This document shows, in pieces, positions 53,676 to 62,327 of a DNA stretch of 64,000 bases. The stretch lies in contig NZ_JABBGJ010000042.1 in NCBI RefSeq assembly GCF_012927345.1, forward strand, positions 34,119 to 98,118, written 5' to 3'. The position numbers and the translations under genes were made by a program. Numbering within the stretch: the stretch's first letter is position 1; each line of letters starts with the position of its first letter. The notes beneath the pieces were generated by a model, which was not told the DNA's origin, ran no database searches, and saw nothing but the letters and a program-made list of their open reading frames with translations. Origin of the DNA: Paraburkholderia polaris. Lineage in GTDB: Bacteria > Pseudomonadota > Gammaproteobacteria > Burkholderiales > Burkholderiaceae.

Positions 53676-54341
53676 ATGACGATGACGACGCTCTCCTCCA
53701 AGATCTACCGACTGCTGTGCGACGAGATCATCGACGGCACGCTTGAACCGGGCCAGAAGCTCGAAGAAGCCGCGCTCGCCGAACGCTTCAACGCCTCGCG
53801 CACACCGATCCGCGAAGCACTGCGCGAACTCGCTGCGCGCGGCATGGTCGAGCTGACCCCGCGCAAGGGCGTGGTGGTCGCTCAGTTCAGCATCGACGAA
53901 CTGGCTGACATGCTCGAAGCGATGTGCGAACTCGAAGCCCTGTGCTGCCGGTTGAGCGCGCAGCGTATGAGCCTCGTCGAGAAGAAACAGCTCGAAGAGC
54001 TCCAGACCGAAATGAACGCCGCGATCGCGCGCGGCGATGAAACGGAGTACTTCCAGCTCAATCGCGAATTCCACGAACTGATCTGCAAGGGCGCGCAAAG
54101 CAAATCGCTGGCGTCGATCATGTCCGTACAGCGGCAGCGTCTGGCGGGCTTTCGCGCCGCGCAGCCGGCTTCGCCGTCGCGCTTCGAAGCAGCAACCGAC
54201 GAGCATCGCGAGATCGTCTCCGCGATCCTCAACTCCGAACCGGAACGTGCGTACAACGCAATGCGCGACCACACGGCACGCCTGTCGATCGTCGTGCTCG
54301 GCCGGCTCAAGCGCCAGCGTACCGAGCGCGAGAACGCCTGA
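53676..54341 (+). CDS. GntR-family regulator, FCD subfamily
   Basis: A 221-residue repressor-type protein. The winged HTH is SSKIYRLLCDEIIDGTLEPG followed by SRTPIREALRELAARGMVEL. The FCD effector domain has the metal/ligand histidines in LNREFHELI, TDEHREIVSAI and MRDHTARL. These proteins sense organic acids and repress catabolic genes. The start at 53676 puts the HTH at the N-terminus; the frame is open to 53550 but the added 42 residues look non-coding. It is divergent from the FAH/ABC unit and central in the island, so it is the obvious local regulator. Confidence 0.9.
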   Translation: MTMTTLSSKIYRLLCDEIIDGTLEPGQKLEEAALAERFNASRTPIREALRELAARGMVELTPRKGVVVAQFSIDELADMLEAMCELEALCCRLSAQRMSLVEKKQLEELQTEMNAAIARGDETEYFQLNREFHELICKGAQSKSLASIMSVQRQRLAGFRAAQPASPSRFEAATDEHREIVSAILNSEPERAYNAMRDHTARLSIVVLGRLKRQRTERENA

Positions 54342-54379
54342 GTCGTTGCGCGCGCTGTGTCGCTGCGATCGCAGCATAC

Positions 54380-55327
54380 TCACGCGGTCACCCCTGCAAG
54401 CGATGCCATCGACGGCATCGAAAAATCCAACGCCTGAAGCTGCTGCAACAGCGCGCCGGACTGCGCCGGATTCATCGGCGTGAGCGGCGGGCGCACGTGA
54501 GCCCATTCGGGATCGTTCGCGAAGTGCGCGACAATGCTTTTCAAAGCAGGGATCATCGGTTGCGCTTGCACAGCCAGGCGAACCGTCGCGACCTTGCCCT
54601 CCCACACCGCCCTTTCTTCCAGCGTCGCCGCGTTCAGCAGACTCGCAATGGCATGCGGCTGAATATTCGCCGTCGCCGAAATGCAGCCGGCCGCGCCCAG
54701 CGGCAGCGCTTTGCCGAGCAAGGCCTCAGAAGCGGGAAACACCGCGAAACCGGGAAACTTCTCCAGCATCGCCGCGGTGTTAGCCCAGTCGCCTGAACTA
54801 TCCTTGATGCCTACCGCCGTTTGCGGATACGCCGCGACCAGGCGTTCGATCAGCGTGTGCGTGATCGGCACGCCGGTGAACTGCGGGATGTGATACAGCA
54901 GTACGCGCAACTGATCTGAGCCGACTGCCTGGATCACGTCGGAGTAGTACGCGAACAGACCGTCGTCGCTAACGCCTTTATAGAAGAACGGCGGCAGCAT
55001 CAACGCGCCTGCGCAACCCGCTTCGGTGGCGTGACGCGTCAACGCGATCGCGTCGGGCAATGCGCATGCGCCAGTGCCCGGCAACATCTGTGCGGGGTCA
55101 ATGCCGGCTTCGAGCACCTGATCCAGCAACGCGTGACGTTCGGCAAGACTCAGCGAGTTGGCTTCGCTATTCGTGCCGAACAGCGCGAGCCCGGCGCCCT
55201 GCCCGACGAGCCACTGGCAGAACGCGACGAAACGCGGCGCATCGATACCCAGCCCGCCGGTGAACGGCGTAACAACCGGCGCGAATACACGCGGCTTTGC
55301 AAAAGCAGACGGATAGCTGATGGACAT
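54380..55327 (-). CDS. DapA-family (dihydrodipicolinate synthase-like) aldolase
   Basis: A 315-residue TIM-barrel class I lyase. The Schiff-base Lys175 is in AVGIKDSSGDW and the catalytic Tyr145 in LLYHIPQFTG. The usual GTTGE motif reads GTNSEA at about residue 51, so it is probably not true DapA but a relative acting on another 2-oxo acid. It cleaves or makes a C-C bond with pyruvate. AGGAG lies 6 nt before the ATG. It follows the esterase gene (39-nt gap) and the two form a unit on the minus strand. Confidence 0.9.
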   Translation of the reverse strand: MSISYPSAFAKPRVFAPVVTPFTGGLGIDAPRFVAFCQWLVGQGAGLALFGTNSEANSLSLAERHALLDQVLEAGIDPAQMLPGTGACALPDAIALTRHATEAGCAGALMLPPFFYKGVSDDGLFAYYSDVIQAVGSDQLRVLLYHIPQFTGVPITHTLIERLVAAYPQTAVGIKDSSGDWANTAAMLEKFPGFAVFPASEALLGKALPLGAAGCISATANIQPHAIASLLNAATLEERAVWEGKVATVRLAVQAQPMIPALKSIVAHFANDPEWAHVRPPLTPMNPAQSGALLQQLQALDFSMPSMASLAGVTA

Positions 55328-55366
55328 GCGGATCTCCTGATTGACTGGACAAATAGACGTGGACGA

Positions 55367-56323
55367 TCACGCGCTGAAAAAGTCGAGCATCGCGTCGCCT
55401 AACAGCGTCTCGCCCGAATCGAAATGCGCGACGACGGACGTGTGGTTGTGCCGCAGCATCTGCATGAAGCGCGGTGCGCGTTTCGGCGCAGCATCACCGG
55501 CGCGTTGACGCGCTTGCAGTACGCGCTCGAAGAAAGCCGCGCCGTAGACGTCCAGATAAGGGTTTTCGTATTCGGCGACGACCACCATCAGCGGCGCGTC
55601 GAAATGCGCCGCATGGGTCAGCGGCGAACGCGCGGCGTAGCGTGTTTCGTCCGTGCCGAAATAGGCGCGCACGCCTGCTGCGTTCGGGTTGTCGGGAAGC
55701 ACGTCGGCCGCGAGCCGTGCGCTGATCAGTACCGCACCGGCAACGGCCGAAGCGCTTTCACGCGATCCGGCAAACAATGGATCGCACAGATACGTGGCGA
55801 CATGCGCGCCGCCCGCCGAATGCCCAACCAGAAAGATCCGCTGCGGATTGCCGCCGAATTCGGCGGCATGTTTCAGTGCCCACGCCAAAGCAGCAGCGAC
55901 GTCGTCTGCGCCGGCGGGATACGGCGCTTCAGGCGCGAGCCGGTATTCGACGTTCAGCGCGACGCAGCCCTGCCGTGCGAACCAGCGCGACACGTTGTCG
56001 TAGATGAGTCCGTTGAAGCTCTTGGTGCCGCGTAAAAACGCACCGCCGTGGACGAACAGCACGACATCGGCGTCGCCCTTCTGCCTCGTTTGCGCAGAAG
56101 CAAACACATCCAGACGCTGCCGCTCATGGCTGCCGTACGCGACATCGCGCGCCACCTCGAACGACTCCCCTACGTCCCGTGCGGCAGCTACCAAAGGGGA
56201 ATACGCGTCGATCACCAGATCGCGATGCGTATTGATATCGCGCCCCCAGACCGGCCCGATCTGCGCAAAGCGCTGCCTGAGCGTGGCGGAAAGACTACCC
56301 AACGGTTCCTGCAAGGTGCGCAT
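55367..56323 (-). CDS. Alpha/beta-hydrolase (HSL-type esterase)
   Basis: A 318-residue esterase with the HSL oxyanion motif HGGAF (His92-Phe96), nucleophile Ser169 in LVGHSAGGAH, and a C-terminal His in LRHNHTSVV. It hydrolyses small esters or lactones in the cytoplasm. GAGGA precedes the ATG by 6 nt. It is divergent from the VOC/dehydrogenase operon and its promoter region carries GTATAC dyads. It leads the aldolase gene, so ester cleavage may come before aldol cleavage in the pathway (inference). Confidence 0.9.
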   Translation of the reverse strand: MRTLQEPLGSLSATLRQRFAQIGPVWGRDINTHRDLVIDAYSPLVAAARDVGESFEVARDVAYGSHERQRLDVFASAQTRQKGDADVVLFVHGGAFLRGTKSFNGLIYDNVSRWFARQGCVALNVEYRLAPEAPYPAGADDVAAALAWALKHAAEFGGNPQRIFLVGHSAGGAHVATYLCDPLFAGSRESASAVAGAVLISARLAADVLPDNPNAAGVRAYFGTDETRYAARSPLTHAAHFDAPLMVVVAEYENPYLDVYGAAFFERVLQARQRAGDAAPKRAPRFMQMLRHNHTSVVAHFDSGETLLGDAMLDFFSA

Positions 56324-56407
56324 CGGTGGTCCTCATACAGTGCAGCGAGTCGGCGCTAGCGGCGGCGACCGGCGTATGAGAACCATTCTGGTATATCAAT
56401 TTGATTT

Positions 56408-56438
56408 TGTGTATACATTTCGTATCCGTAGTATACCT
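56408..56438. promoter_or_regulatory. Two GTATAC dyads in the divergent esterase/VOC promoter region
   Basis: TGTGTATACATT (GTATAC at 56411-56416) and GTAGTATACCTG (56431-56436) lie 20 bp apart, about two helical turns, in an AT-rich patch between divergent genes. The same dyad occurs at 53492, 53532 and 59271. Candidate operators of the GntR protein. Confidence 0.55.
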
Positions 56439-56551
56439 GGTGAAGTTGCGGACACACTTGATTCACAGTCACGACAACCCTCTCTACGCCGACAGGCGAT
56501 TCACTTGCAGCTCAATCCCGGGTAGCCCCCGGGACAACCCAAGGACATCTC

Positions 56552-56980
56552 ATGGACAAGCTCCGCCACATCGCGCTTTCGGTCGACGATCCCGAAGCCG
56601 CCGCGCAATTTTTCGAGCAGGCATTCGGCATGCGCCGCGCGGGCAACGCGATGCGCGGCATCTATATGACGGACGGCACGATGAACGTGGCGCTCCTCAA
56701 CTTCAAGGACGAGACCGTCCCCGGTTACGCCGGCCTGAAGGACGTGCGTGGCGTGATCCACTTCGGCATGTGGGTGGACAGCGTCGAAGACACCGCGGCG
56801 CGCGTGGTCGCGGCGGGCGGCACCTATCTGACGGGACGCCACGAAAAAGATCCGAACGTGTTCTACGAAGTGAAGTACCGGATGCCCGACGGCACCGTGT
56901 TCGATATCACCGAAAACGGCTGGAAAGGCGCGGTGAAGGAAGTGGCGCCTGCCGCGCAAGCCGCCGATCCACAATCATGA
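56552..56980 (+). CDS. VOC-family (glyoxalase-like) protein
   Basis: A 142-residue single VOC domain. It begins KLRHIALSVDDPEAAAQFFE with a likely metal His (H6) and ends with MPDGTVFDITENG (likely metal region). It could be a lyase, isomerase or dioxygenase-type VOC protein; the metal set is less complete than in the 51-kb VOC protein. AAGGA lies 6 nt before the ATG. Its stop overlaps the dehydrogenase start (ATGA), so the two are translated together. Confidence 0.85.
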   Translation: MDKLRHIALSVDDPEAAAQFFEQAFGMRRAGNAMRGIYMTDGTMNVALLNFKDETVPGYAGLKDVRGVIHFGMWVDSVEDTAARVVAAGGTYLTGRHEKDPNVFYEVKYRMPDGTVFDITENGWKGAVKEVAPAAQAADPQS

Positions 56981-57945
56981 GCGCGGCCCTGAGCGCAAAC
57001 ACGGACGGCAAGCATGTGCTGGCGCTGATCGCGCTGCCCGACGCGACACTCGATGCGCTGCGGCGCGGCTACACGCTTCACTATCATCCCGATGGTTGGG
57101 GCGAGGCCTTGTCAGCCGGCGTCGATCCAGTGAACGTGCGCGCGGCGGTGACCAACGGCTCGACCGGTTTGTCCGGCGCGCAGATGGCCGCGCTGCCCGC
57201 GCTGGAGATCGTCAGCGCGTTCGGTGCGGGCTACGAGAACGTCGACATGGCCGCCGCCACCCGGCGCGGCATCGTGGTGACCCATGCGCCCGGCGCGAAT
57301 GCGGCGACCGTCGCCGATCACGCCATCGGCCTGCTGCTCGCGCTCGCACGCGGCTATGCGCCACTTACCGAGGCAGTGCGCGCCGGCCGTTGGCGCGCCT
57401 CACGCGCCGAGCGGCCCACGCTGACGGGGGCACGCCTGGGGCTGCTTGGGATGGGACGCATCGGCAGGCTGATTGCGGCACGCGCGCAGGGTTTCGATAT
57501 GACGCTTGGTTATCACGGACGGCAGCCGCATGCCGATGCGCCAGGCCGCTACTACGCGGATCTCACCGAGCTGGCCGCCGACAGTGATTTTCTTGTGATC
57601 GCCTGCAACGGCGGCGCCGCCACGAAGCATCTGGTCAATCGCGAGGTGCTGCAAGCGCTGGGGCCGAATGGCTACGTGGTGAATGTGTCGCGTGGATCCG
57701 TGCTCGACACGCAGGCGTTGATCGACGCCCTCGCTCACGCCGCGATCGCCGGCGCCGGACTCGACGTGATCGAAGACGAACCCGAGGTCCCGGCCGCCCT
57801 GCTCGATCATCCCGACGTGCTCATCACCCCGCACATCGCGGGCCGCTCGCCCGCTTCCATGATCGCGCAGCGAGACGCATTGCTCGCCAGTCTGGCCCAG
57901 CACTTCGCGCACACACCCATCGAATTCGCGGTGCGCGCTGCCTGA
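56977..57945 (+). CDS. D-2-hydroxyacid dehydrogenase (NAD-dependent)
   Basis: A 322-residue protein. The dinucleotide motif is GLLGMGRIGR (about residue 156), with catalytic Arg239 in VNVSRGSVLD, Glu268 in IEDEPEVP and His286 in ITPHIAGR. It interconverts a 2-oxo acid and a D-hydroxy acid (glyoxylate/hydroxypyruvate reductase type). The ATG at 56977 overlaps the preceding VOC stop by 4 bp; the much longer frame upstream is only an open shadow. Next to an aldolase and esterase, it may reduce an aldol product. Confidence 0.92.
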   Translation: MSAALSANTDGKHVLALIALPDATLDALRRGYTLHYHPDGWGEALSAGVDPVNVRAAVTNGSTGLSGAQMAALPALEIVSAFGAGYENVDMAAATRRGIVVTHAPGANAATVADHAIGLLLALARGYAPLTEAVRAGRWRASRAERPTLTGARLGLLGMGRIGRLIAARAQGFDMTLGYHGRQPHADAPGRYYADLTELAADSDFLVIACNGGAATKHLVNREVLQALGPNGYVVNVSRGSVLDTQALIDALAHAAIAGAGLDVIEDEPEVPAALLDHPDVLITPHIAGRSPASMIAQRDALLASLAQHFAHTPIEFAVRAA

Positions 57946-57985
57946 AACGTGGCGGCGCAGCTTCGCGCCGCCACCTGACGCTTCA

Positions 57986-58075
57986 TTGCTGTCTCGTTGC
58001 TGTCTCGTTGCTGTCTCGTTGCCGCCTCGTTGTCGCCTCGTTGTCGCCTCGTTGTCGCCCTCGTTGCCGCCTTGC
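57986..58075 (+). repeat. 11-bp tandem repeat upstream of a porin gene
   Basis: About eight units of ttgctgtctcg/ttgtcgcctcg lie in the 191-nt gap before the porin start. One unit carries an extra base. The unit is not a multiple of three and no coding frame spans it. It could alter spacing in the porin leader or promoter. Confidence 0.85.
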
Positions 58076-58136
58076 TGATGTCCCACTGATGTCTTGCTGT
58101 TCCCTCGTTGTTCCCAACTGCACAAGAGGATCCGCC

Positions 58137-59162
58137 ATGAACGTTCGATCGTTGGGCGCGCTCGCGCTCAGTTGCGCCGCCGCATGGGGACTCGCGTCCC
58201 ACGCCGTTAAAGCGCAAACGTCTGTCACGCTGTATGGGCTCGTCGGGCTCGATATCGCCAGCACCAAACGGAGCAACGGGCCGCCCGCCGCCATCGCCGA
58301 ACAGAGTCCGGGATTGACGGCGCCTTACTGGGGTATCCGTGTCAATGAGGAACTCGGCGCCGGCTATCGCGCGATCGCCGTGCTCGAGAGCTTCTTTCAG
58401 CCCACCAACGGCGGCATCGGCCGCACCGCCGCCGATCCGTTCTGGGGACGCAATTCGTACGTCGGTATCGCCGGGCCGTTTGGACGCGTGACGCTCGGCC
58501 GGCATACCAATCTGCTCTACCTCGCCGAGCAGGCGGTCAATCCGTTTCAGGCGTCGATCCTATTCTCACCACTGGTCATGCAGACCTTCACCGCGCCGTA
58601 CGGCGGCAGCATTGCAGGCGATACCGTCTGGAACAACGGCATCCAGTACACCAGCCCCAATCTGAACGGACTGACCACCACCGCGGTGTATGCGCCGGGC
58701 GGTTTCGCGGGCGCGGACGGCACTTACAACGCCGCACTCTCGACGCTCTATGCGGGCGGTTCGCTCACTGCTGTCGCGACCGTACAACGCACACGCGTAG
58801 TCGCCGGTGTGGCGTCGCCGACACAGAACGCGTACATCGTCGGCGCTGCCTATGATTTTTCGCTCTTCAAGCTGTATGGCGCATTGCAAGGCCTGCGTAC
58901 CGATTCGACCGACATTGGCGCGCACACCTACGAAGCCGGCCTCTCGGTACCGCTGACATCGCAACTCAGCGCACTCGGCGAATGGGCGTACACGCGCCGC
59001 AGCGCGTCGAAAAACGCCGTGACTGGCCGCAATACCGGCTCCGCGGGCCTCGACTACTTCCTGTCCAAACGCACCGATCTGTACCTGCTGAGCGTCTACG
59101 ACAAGCTATCCGGCTCTGCCACCGCGATGACGTATGCAGCCGGAATCCGGCATCTGTTTTGA
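58137..59162 (+). CDS. Outer-membrane porin (Gram-negative porin, Burkholderia type)
   Basis: A 341-residue porin. Signal peptide (SLGALALSCAAAWGLASHAVKA) then QTSVTLYGLVGLDIAS, the family's first strand. Conserved features include WGIRVNEELGAGYRAI, GFGRVTLGRHT-like LGRHTNLLYL and a terminal Phe (GIRHLF) for outer-membrane assembly. It admits small hydrophilic solutes. The ATG at 58137 has AGAGGA about 6 nt upstream; the longer frame runs back into the 11-bp tandem repeats. It follows the dehydrogenase gene (gap 191 nt) and may be part of the same catabolic unit. Confidence 0.92.
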   Translation: MNVRSLGALALSCAAAWGLASHAVKAQTSVTLYGLVGLDIASTKRSNGPPAAIAEQSPGLTAPYWGIRVNEELGAGYRAIAVLESFFQPTNGGIGRTAADPFWGRNSYVGIAGPFGRVTLGRHTNLLYLAEQAVNPFQASILFSPLVMQTFTAPYGGSIAGDTVWNNGIQYTSPNLNGLTTTAVYAPGGFAGADGTYNAALSTLYAGGSLTAVATVQRTRVVAGVASPTQNAYIVGAAYDFSLFKLYGALQGLRTDSTDIGAHTYEAGLSVPLTSQLSALGEWAYTRRSASKNAVTGRNTGSAGLDYFLSKRTDLYLLSVYDKLSGSATAMTYAAGIRHLF

Positions 59163-59250
59163 CGCGCGATGCCATCCGGGTCAACCCGCTATAACTAAAC
59201 CGCTGTTTTGTATAAAAAAATAAAGCTCGGAATCCAAATTTTGCCGTGGG

Positions 59251-59276
59251 TATAATTTTTCACGGTTTGTGTATAC
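59251..59276 (+). promoter_or_regulatory. Porin promoter with -10-like TATAAT and a downstream GTATAC dyad
   Basis: A perfect TATAAT (59251-59256) is followed 14 nt on by TGTGTATACACG (GTATAC at 59271-59276). The dyad would lie just past the transcription start, a position that fits a repressor. No good -35 was seen. The porin start is about 90 nt downstream. Confidence 0.45.
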
Positions 59277-59366
59277 ACGACAGAAAAAGGACGTAACCGC
59301 GGCTGTCGCGCGCGACGACAGCACTCTCTACCACACGAAAAGAACAACGATCTGTTTGGAGATTGA

Positions 59367-60407
59367 ATGAAAAGGAAAGCACTCGTGTCAGGCGCCGTCA
59401 TGCTTGCATGCGCCGGGGCACACGCTCAGTCGAGCGTCTGGCTGTCGGGATATGTCGACCTGAACATCGAACATCTGATTTCTTCCGGCTCCGGCGGAAA
59501 CATGACTCGCATGTCGAGCGGCGGTCTGAACAACTCCCGCTTCAACTTGAGTGGCGTCGAAGATCTGGGCGGCGGCAATAAGGCCGTATTCACCGTCGAA
59601 CCGATGTTCTCCGCGAATACCGGCGTGCAGTCGACGCAGTTCCGCCAGTCGTTCGTGGGCCTGAAAGGCAACTGGGGCGAAGTGACGATGGGGCGGCAAT
59701 TCACGCCGTCGTACTGGATTGCGGGCTACGCCGATCCGAGCTGGGCTGCCGACTTCAGTATGGTCAACAACATGGAGTTCTTCTACGCGTCGTATCGCGT
59801 GGATAACGCGATCCAGTACAAGACGCCGACTTTCTACGGCTTCACCGGCCGGATCATGGCGACGACCGGCGTGGGCGACAGCACCCGCGCGGGGCGTTTC
59901 CTGAGCACCAGTATCGAATATCGGCAGGGGCCGATTTTCGCCGGCGCTGTGAGCGAGTTGCAGTACACGCGCAATATCTTCAAGCCGTCACAGATCCTCT
60001 CGTCGCGCGACAACTATTTCTCTGCCGTCTACAGGTTCGGCGGTTTCGAGCCGACGCTGATCTATCACACGTACAACGGCTACTACGCGTATCCGCCGTA
60101 CGTCGCGTTCAATTCGCAGGGATGGGACGTGCAGGTCGGCGCACGCTGGAATATTGATGGACGCAATCGCCTGTACCTCAGCGTGGTGCATCGTCACGAC
60201 GACAACAACACCAGCATTGCCAGCGCGACCGGCGAAGTGATCGGCTACATCTACGGTTTATCGAAACGGACCGACCTGTATGCGACCTTCGCGCACGTTC
60301 AGCATCAGCACGACGTGCCGATCCCCTATCCGGTCACGTTCCAGGAGTATCCGAACGGTGGACAGAATCCGAGCGGCTTCCAGTTCGGGATTCGTCACGC
60401 GTTCTAA
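59367..60407 (+). CDS. Outer-membrane porin (second copy, divergent sequence)
   Basis: A 346-residue porin. Signal peptide (ALVSGAVMLACAGAHA) precedes QSSVWLSGYVDLNIEHL. SRFNLSGVEDLGGGNKAVF and VTMGRQFTPSYWIAG are porin-typical, and it ends GFQFGIRHAF (terminal Phe). It differs clearly from the preceding porin, so the pair is not a recent duplication. It probably admits the island's substrate through the outer membrane. A GTATAC dyad lies near its promoter and the LVIVD gene follows 19 nt after its stop, so the two are likely co-transcribed. Confidence 0.92.
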   Translation: MKRKALVSGAVMLACAGAHAQSSVWLSGYVDLNIEHLISSGSGGNMTRMSSGGLNNSRFNLSGVEDLGGGNKAVFTVEPMFSANTGVQSTQFRQSFVGLKGNWGEVTMGRQFTPSYWIAGYADPSWAADFSMVNNMEFFYASYRVDNAIQYKTPTFYGFTGRIMATTGVGDSTRAGRFLSTSIEYRQGPIFAGAVSELQYTRNIFKPSQILSSRDNYFSAVYRFGGFEPTLIYHTYNGYYAYPPYVAFNSQGWDVQVGARWNIDGRNRLYLSVVHRHDDNNTSIASATGEVIGYIYGLSKRTDLYATFAHVQHQHDVPIPYPVTFQEYPNGGQNPSGFQFGIRHAF

Positions 60408-60426
60408 TATAAAAAGGAGGAAGCCA

Positions 60427-62220
60427 ATGCTTCGCAAACGCAATCTGAAATCCACTCTCGCAACAGGCGTCCTGTTGACTTTCGTGTCCGCAGCGGCTTG
60501 TGCTGCCACGGAAGGTGCGCCGGCTGCAGCCGCATCGGACAGTGCAGCCTCCGCTGCACAGGTTACGCCCGGCACGCCGAATGTTAAGGATCCCTACCTC
60601 GCCCAGTGGCTGCGCCTCACGCCCGACCGCCGGCCTGTCCCGCTCAAGCCGGGTGTCGACTATGGCATGGACCCGGCAACCGGCCAGTTCGTGTGGCCGA
60701 AGGCTACCCCCGAAGTGCACCAGGGCCAGCACTTCCCGGGTGAAATGACCACGTGGGACAAAAAGAGCTATGCCAAGGACGTGAAGGTTCTGGCCTTCTA
60801 TCCCCTCGTCGATTCGCCCTTCCACGCCTGGAACAATATTGCCGACTTCGACGGGCGCCGTTACCTCTATATCCACGACCGCGACTATTTGCGGATCATG
60901 GACGTCACCGATCCCGCCAACGGCAAGGTCGTTTTTTCGCAGGGTGGCACGTGGGGACCGAAGGGACCGACCGAGAAGTTCGACCCGAACAATGTGCAAG
61001 ACTATCTCGGCGGCGCCACCATCGTGTGGAGCAAGAAGCTTGGCAAGCCGGTGTTGGTCGCCTCATTCGAAATCGGCCGCTACGGCCTGATGACCGACAA
61101 GAGCGAGCAGCCTGACAAGGTCGAAGCACAGCGCCACTACAACTCGCTCAAGGGCTTCAAGGTCTTCGAAATGGACGGCCCCCTGCCGAGCCAATGGAAG
61201 CTGATCGCAACGCGTACGACTGACTATAAGCATCCCGATGCGCCGATCGGTCAGCAGCAGGGTTCGGGATCGCTCGACGCACCCGAATATTACGGTGGCA
61301 AGTACATGATCCTGTCGGCCGCACCGGACGACAGCTACGCTCTGACTGAATACCCGAACTACCTGTATTCACCGGGTTATCAGGTCTGGGACATGTCGGA
61401 TCCCGCGAATCCGAAGTTCGTCTCGCAGATCTCGGTGCCCGGGCAAAAACTCGGCAATGAAGCCGACGAACAGGCTTATCTGACCAATCCGCGTGCCGGC
61501 AACCGCACCTCGTGGATGGGCTCGCGTATTCCGATCTTCTTGCCAAAGCCGTTGGAACAAGGCGGCAAGATCGGCTTCGGCGCAATGGGCGGCCTGGGTC
61601 TTTATTCGTTCGACCTGTCCAACCCGGCGAAGCCGAAAGTGCTCGGCAATGTGAATACCGCGCCGAGCTTTGCCGGCACCGAGTACGACAACGCCGACGT
61701 CAGCCAGTACGAACGCACGGGTTTCGTGCTGACAAGCGGCTACCCGATGAACCGTGATTGCTATGAGCCGTACAAGGACATTTTCGTTGTCGACGCGCGC
61801 GATCCGTCGCATCTGAAGGTCGCGGGCAAGCTGCCACAGCCGACAGCGCCAGAAGGCGCGCCGTTCACGAGTTTCTGCCAGCGCGGCGGCAACTTCGGTC
61901 CGAAGCGTTCGAACGCGATTGGTCAGCCGGGGGGCTCGCGTCAGGGCGTGATTCCGTATTCGTTCTATAACGCCGGCGTGCAGATTTTCGACGTGCGCAA
62001 TCCGGAGAAGCCGACCATCGCTGGGTATTTCGTTCCGGCGCTGGCGGACGAGAGCGAGCTGCCGAGTTATACCCTCGGCAAAGGCGTGCTGGCGATTTAT
62101 ACCGAGTACGACCGCAACATCATTTGGGCCTTTACTGAGAATGGGGCTTATGCGTTGTCGACGCCGCTGTTGGGCAAGCCGGTGATTGGTGCTCCGGCCA
62201 AGCCGTGGCCGCCGCGGTAA
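60427..62220 (+). CDS. Secreted LVIVD-repeat (beta-propeller-like) protein
   Basis: A 597-residue protein with a signal peptide (STLATGVLLTFVSAAACA). It contains repeated stretches of the LVIVD type, for example YLRIMDVTDPANGKVVF, YQVWDMSDPANPKFVSQI, LYSFDLSNPAKPKVLG and VQIFDVRNPEKPTIAGY. These predict beta-propeller blades in the periplasm. I recognise no catalytic motif. AGGAGG lies 6 nt before the ATG. It is 19 nt after the porin and followed by a terminator and a cytochrome c gene. Role in the pathway is unknown; it may be a binding or scaffold protein or an unrecognised enzyme. Confidence 0.8.
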   Translation: MLRKRNLKSTLATGVLLTFVSAAACAATEGAPAAAASDSAASAAQVTPGTPNVKDPYLAQWLRLTPDRRPVPLKPGVDYGMDPATGQFVWPKATPEVHQGQHFPGEMTTWDKKSYAKDVKVLAFYPLVDSPFHAWNNIADFDGRRYLYIHDRDYLRIMDVTDPANGKVVFSQGGTWGPKGPTEKFDPNNVQDYLGGATIVWSKKLGKPVLVASFEIGRYGLMTDKSEQPDKVEAQRHYNSLKGFKVFEMDGPLPSQWKLIATRTTDYKHPDAPIGQQQGSGSLDAPEYYGGKYMILSAAPDDSYALTEYPNYLYSPGYQVWDMSDPANPKFVSQISVPGQKLGNEADEQAYLTNPRAGNRTSWMGSRIPIFLPKPLEQGGKIGFGAMGGLGLYSFDLSNPAKPKVLGNVNTAPSFAGTEYDNADVSQYERTGFVLTSGYPMNRDCYEPYKDIFVVDARDPSHLKVAGKLPQPTAPEGAPFTSFCQRGGNFGPKRSNAIGQPGGSRQGVIPYSFYNAGVQIFDVRNPEKPTIAGYFVPALADESELPSYTLGKGVLAIYTEYDRNIIWAFTENGAYALSTPLLGKPVIGAPAKPWPPR

Positions 62221-62273
62221 CGCGATTGGATTTCTTCATTCTTCATGTTTGTTTTTGATTGTTGAGCGCTTTG

Positions 62274-62306
62274 CCCCGCCGGCGGTTTTTGTCGGTGGGG
62301 TTTTTT
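62274..62306 (+). terminator. Rho-independent terminator after the LVIVD gene
   Basis: A 10-bp stem with two G-T pairs (62274-62283 with 62291-62300) and a 7-nt loop is followed by T6. It lies 54 nt past the stop codon and just before the cytochrome c start, so the cytochrome may depend on read-through or its own promoter. Confidence 0.82.
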
Positions 62307-62327
62307 GTTTTTTATTGGGGTGGAATT

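Noticed and set aside
54362..54375. Perfect 14-bp palindrome GCTGCGATCGCAGC between GntR and aldolase genes
   Set aside because: No loop or T run for a terminator, and GC-rich palindromes with GCGATCGC cores are common in such genomes.
56401..57945. Single long fusion gene upstream of and including the D-2-hydroxyacid dehydrogenase
   Set aside because: The upstream part is a shadow of the VOC gene in another frame; an ATGA overlap marks the true start at 56977.
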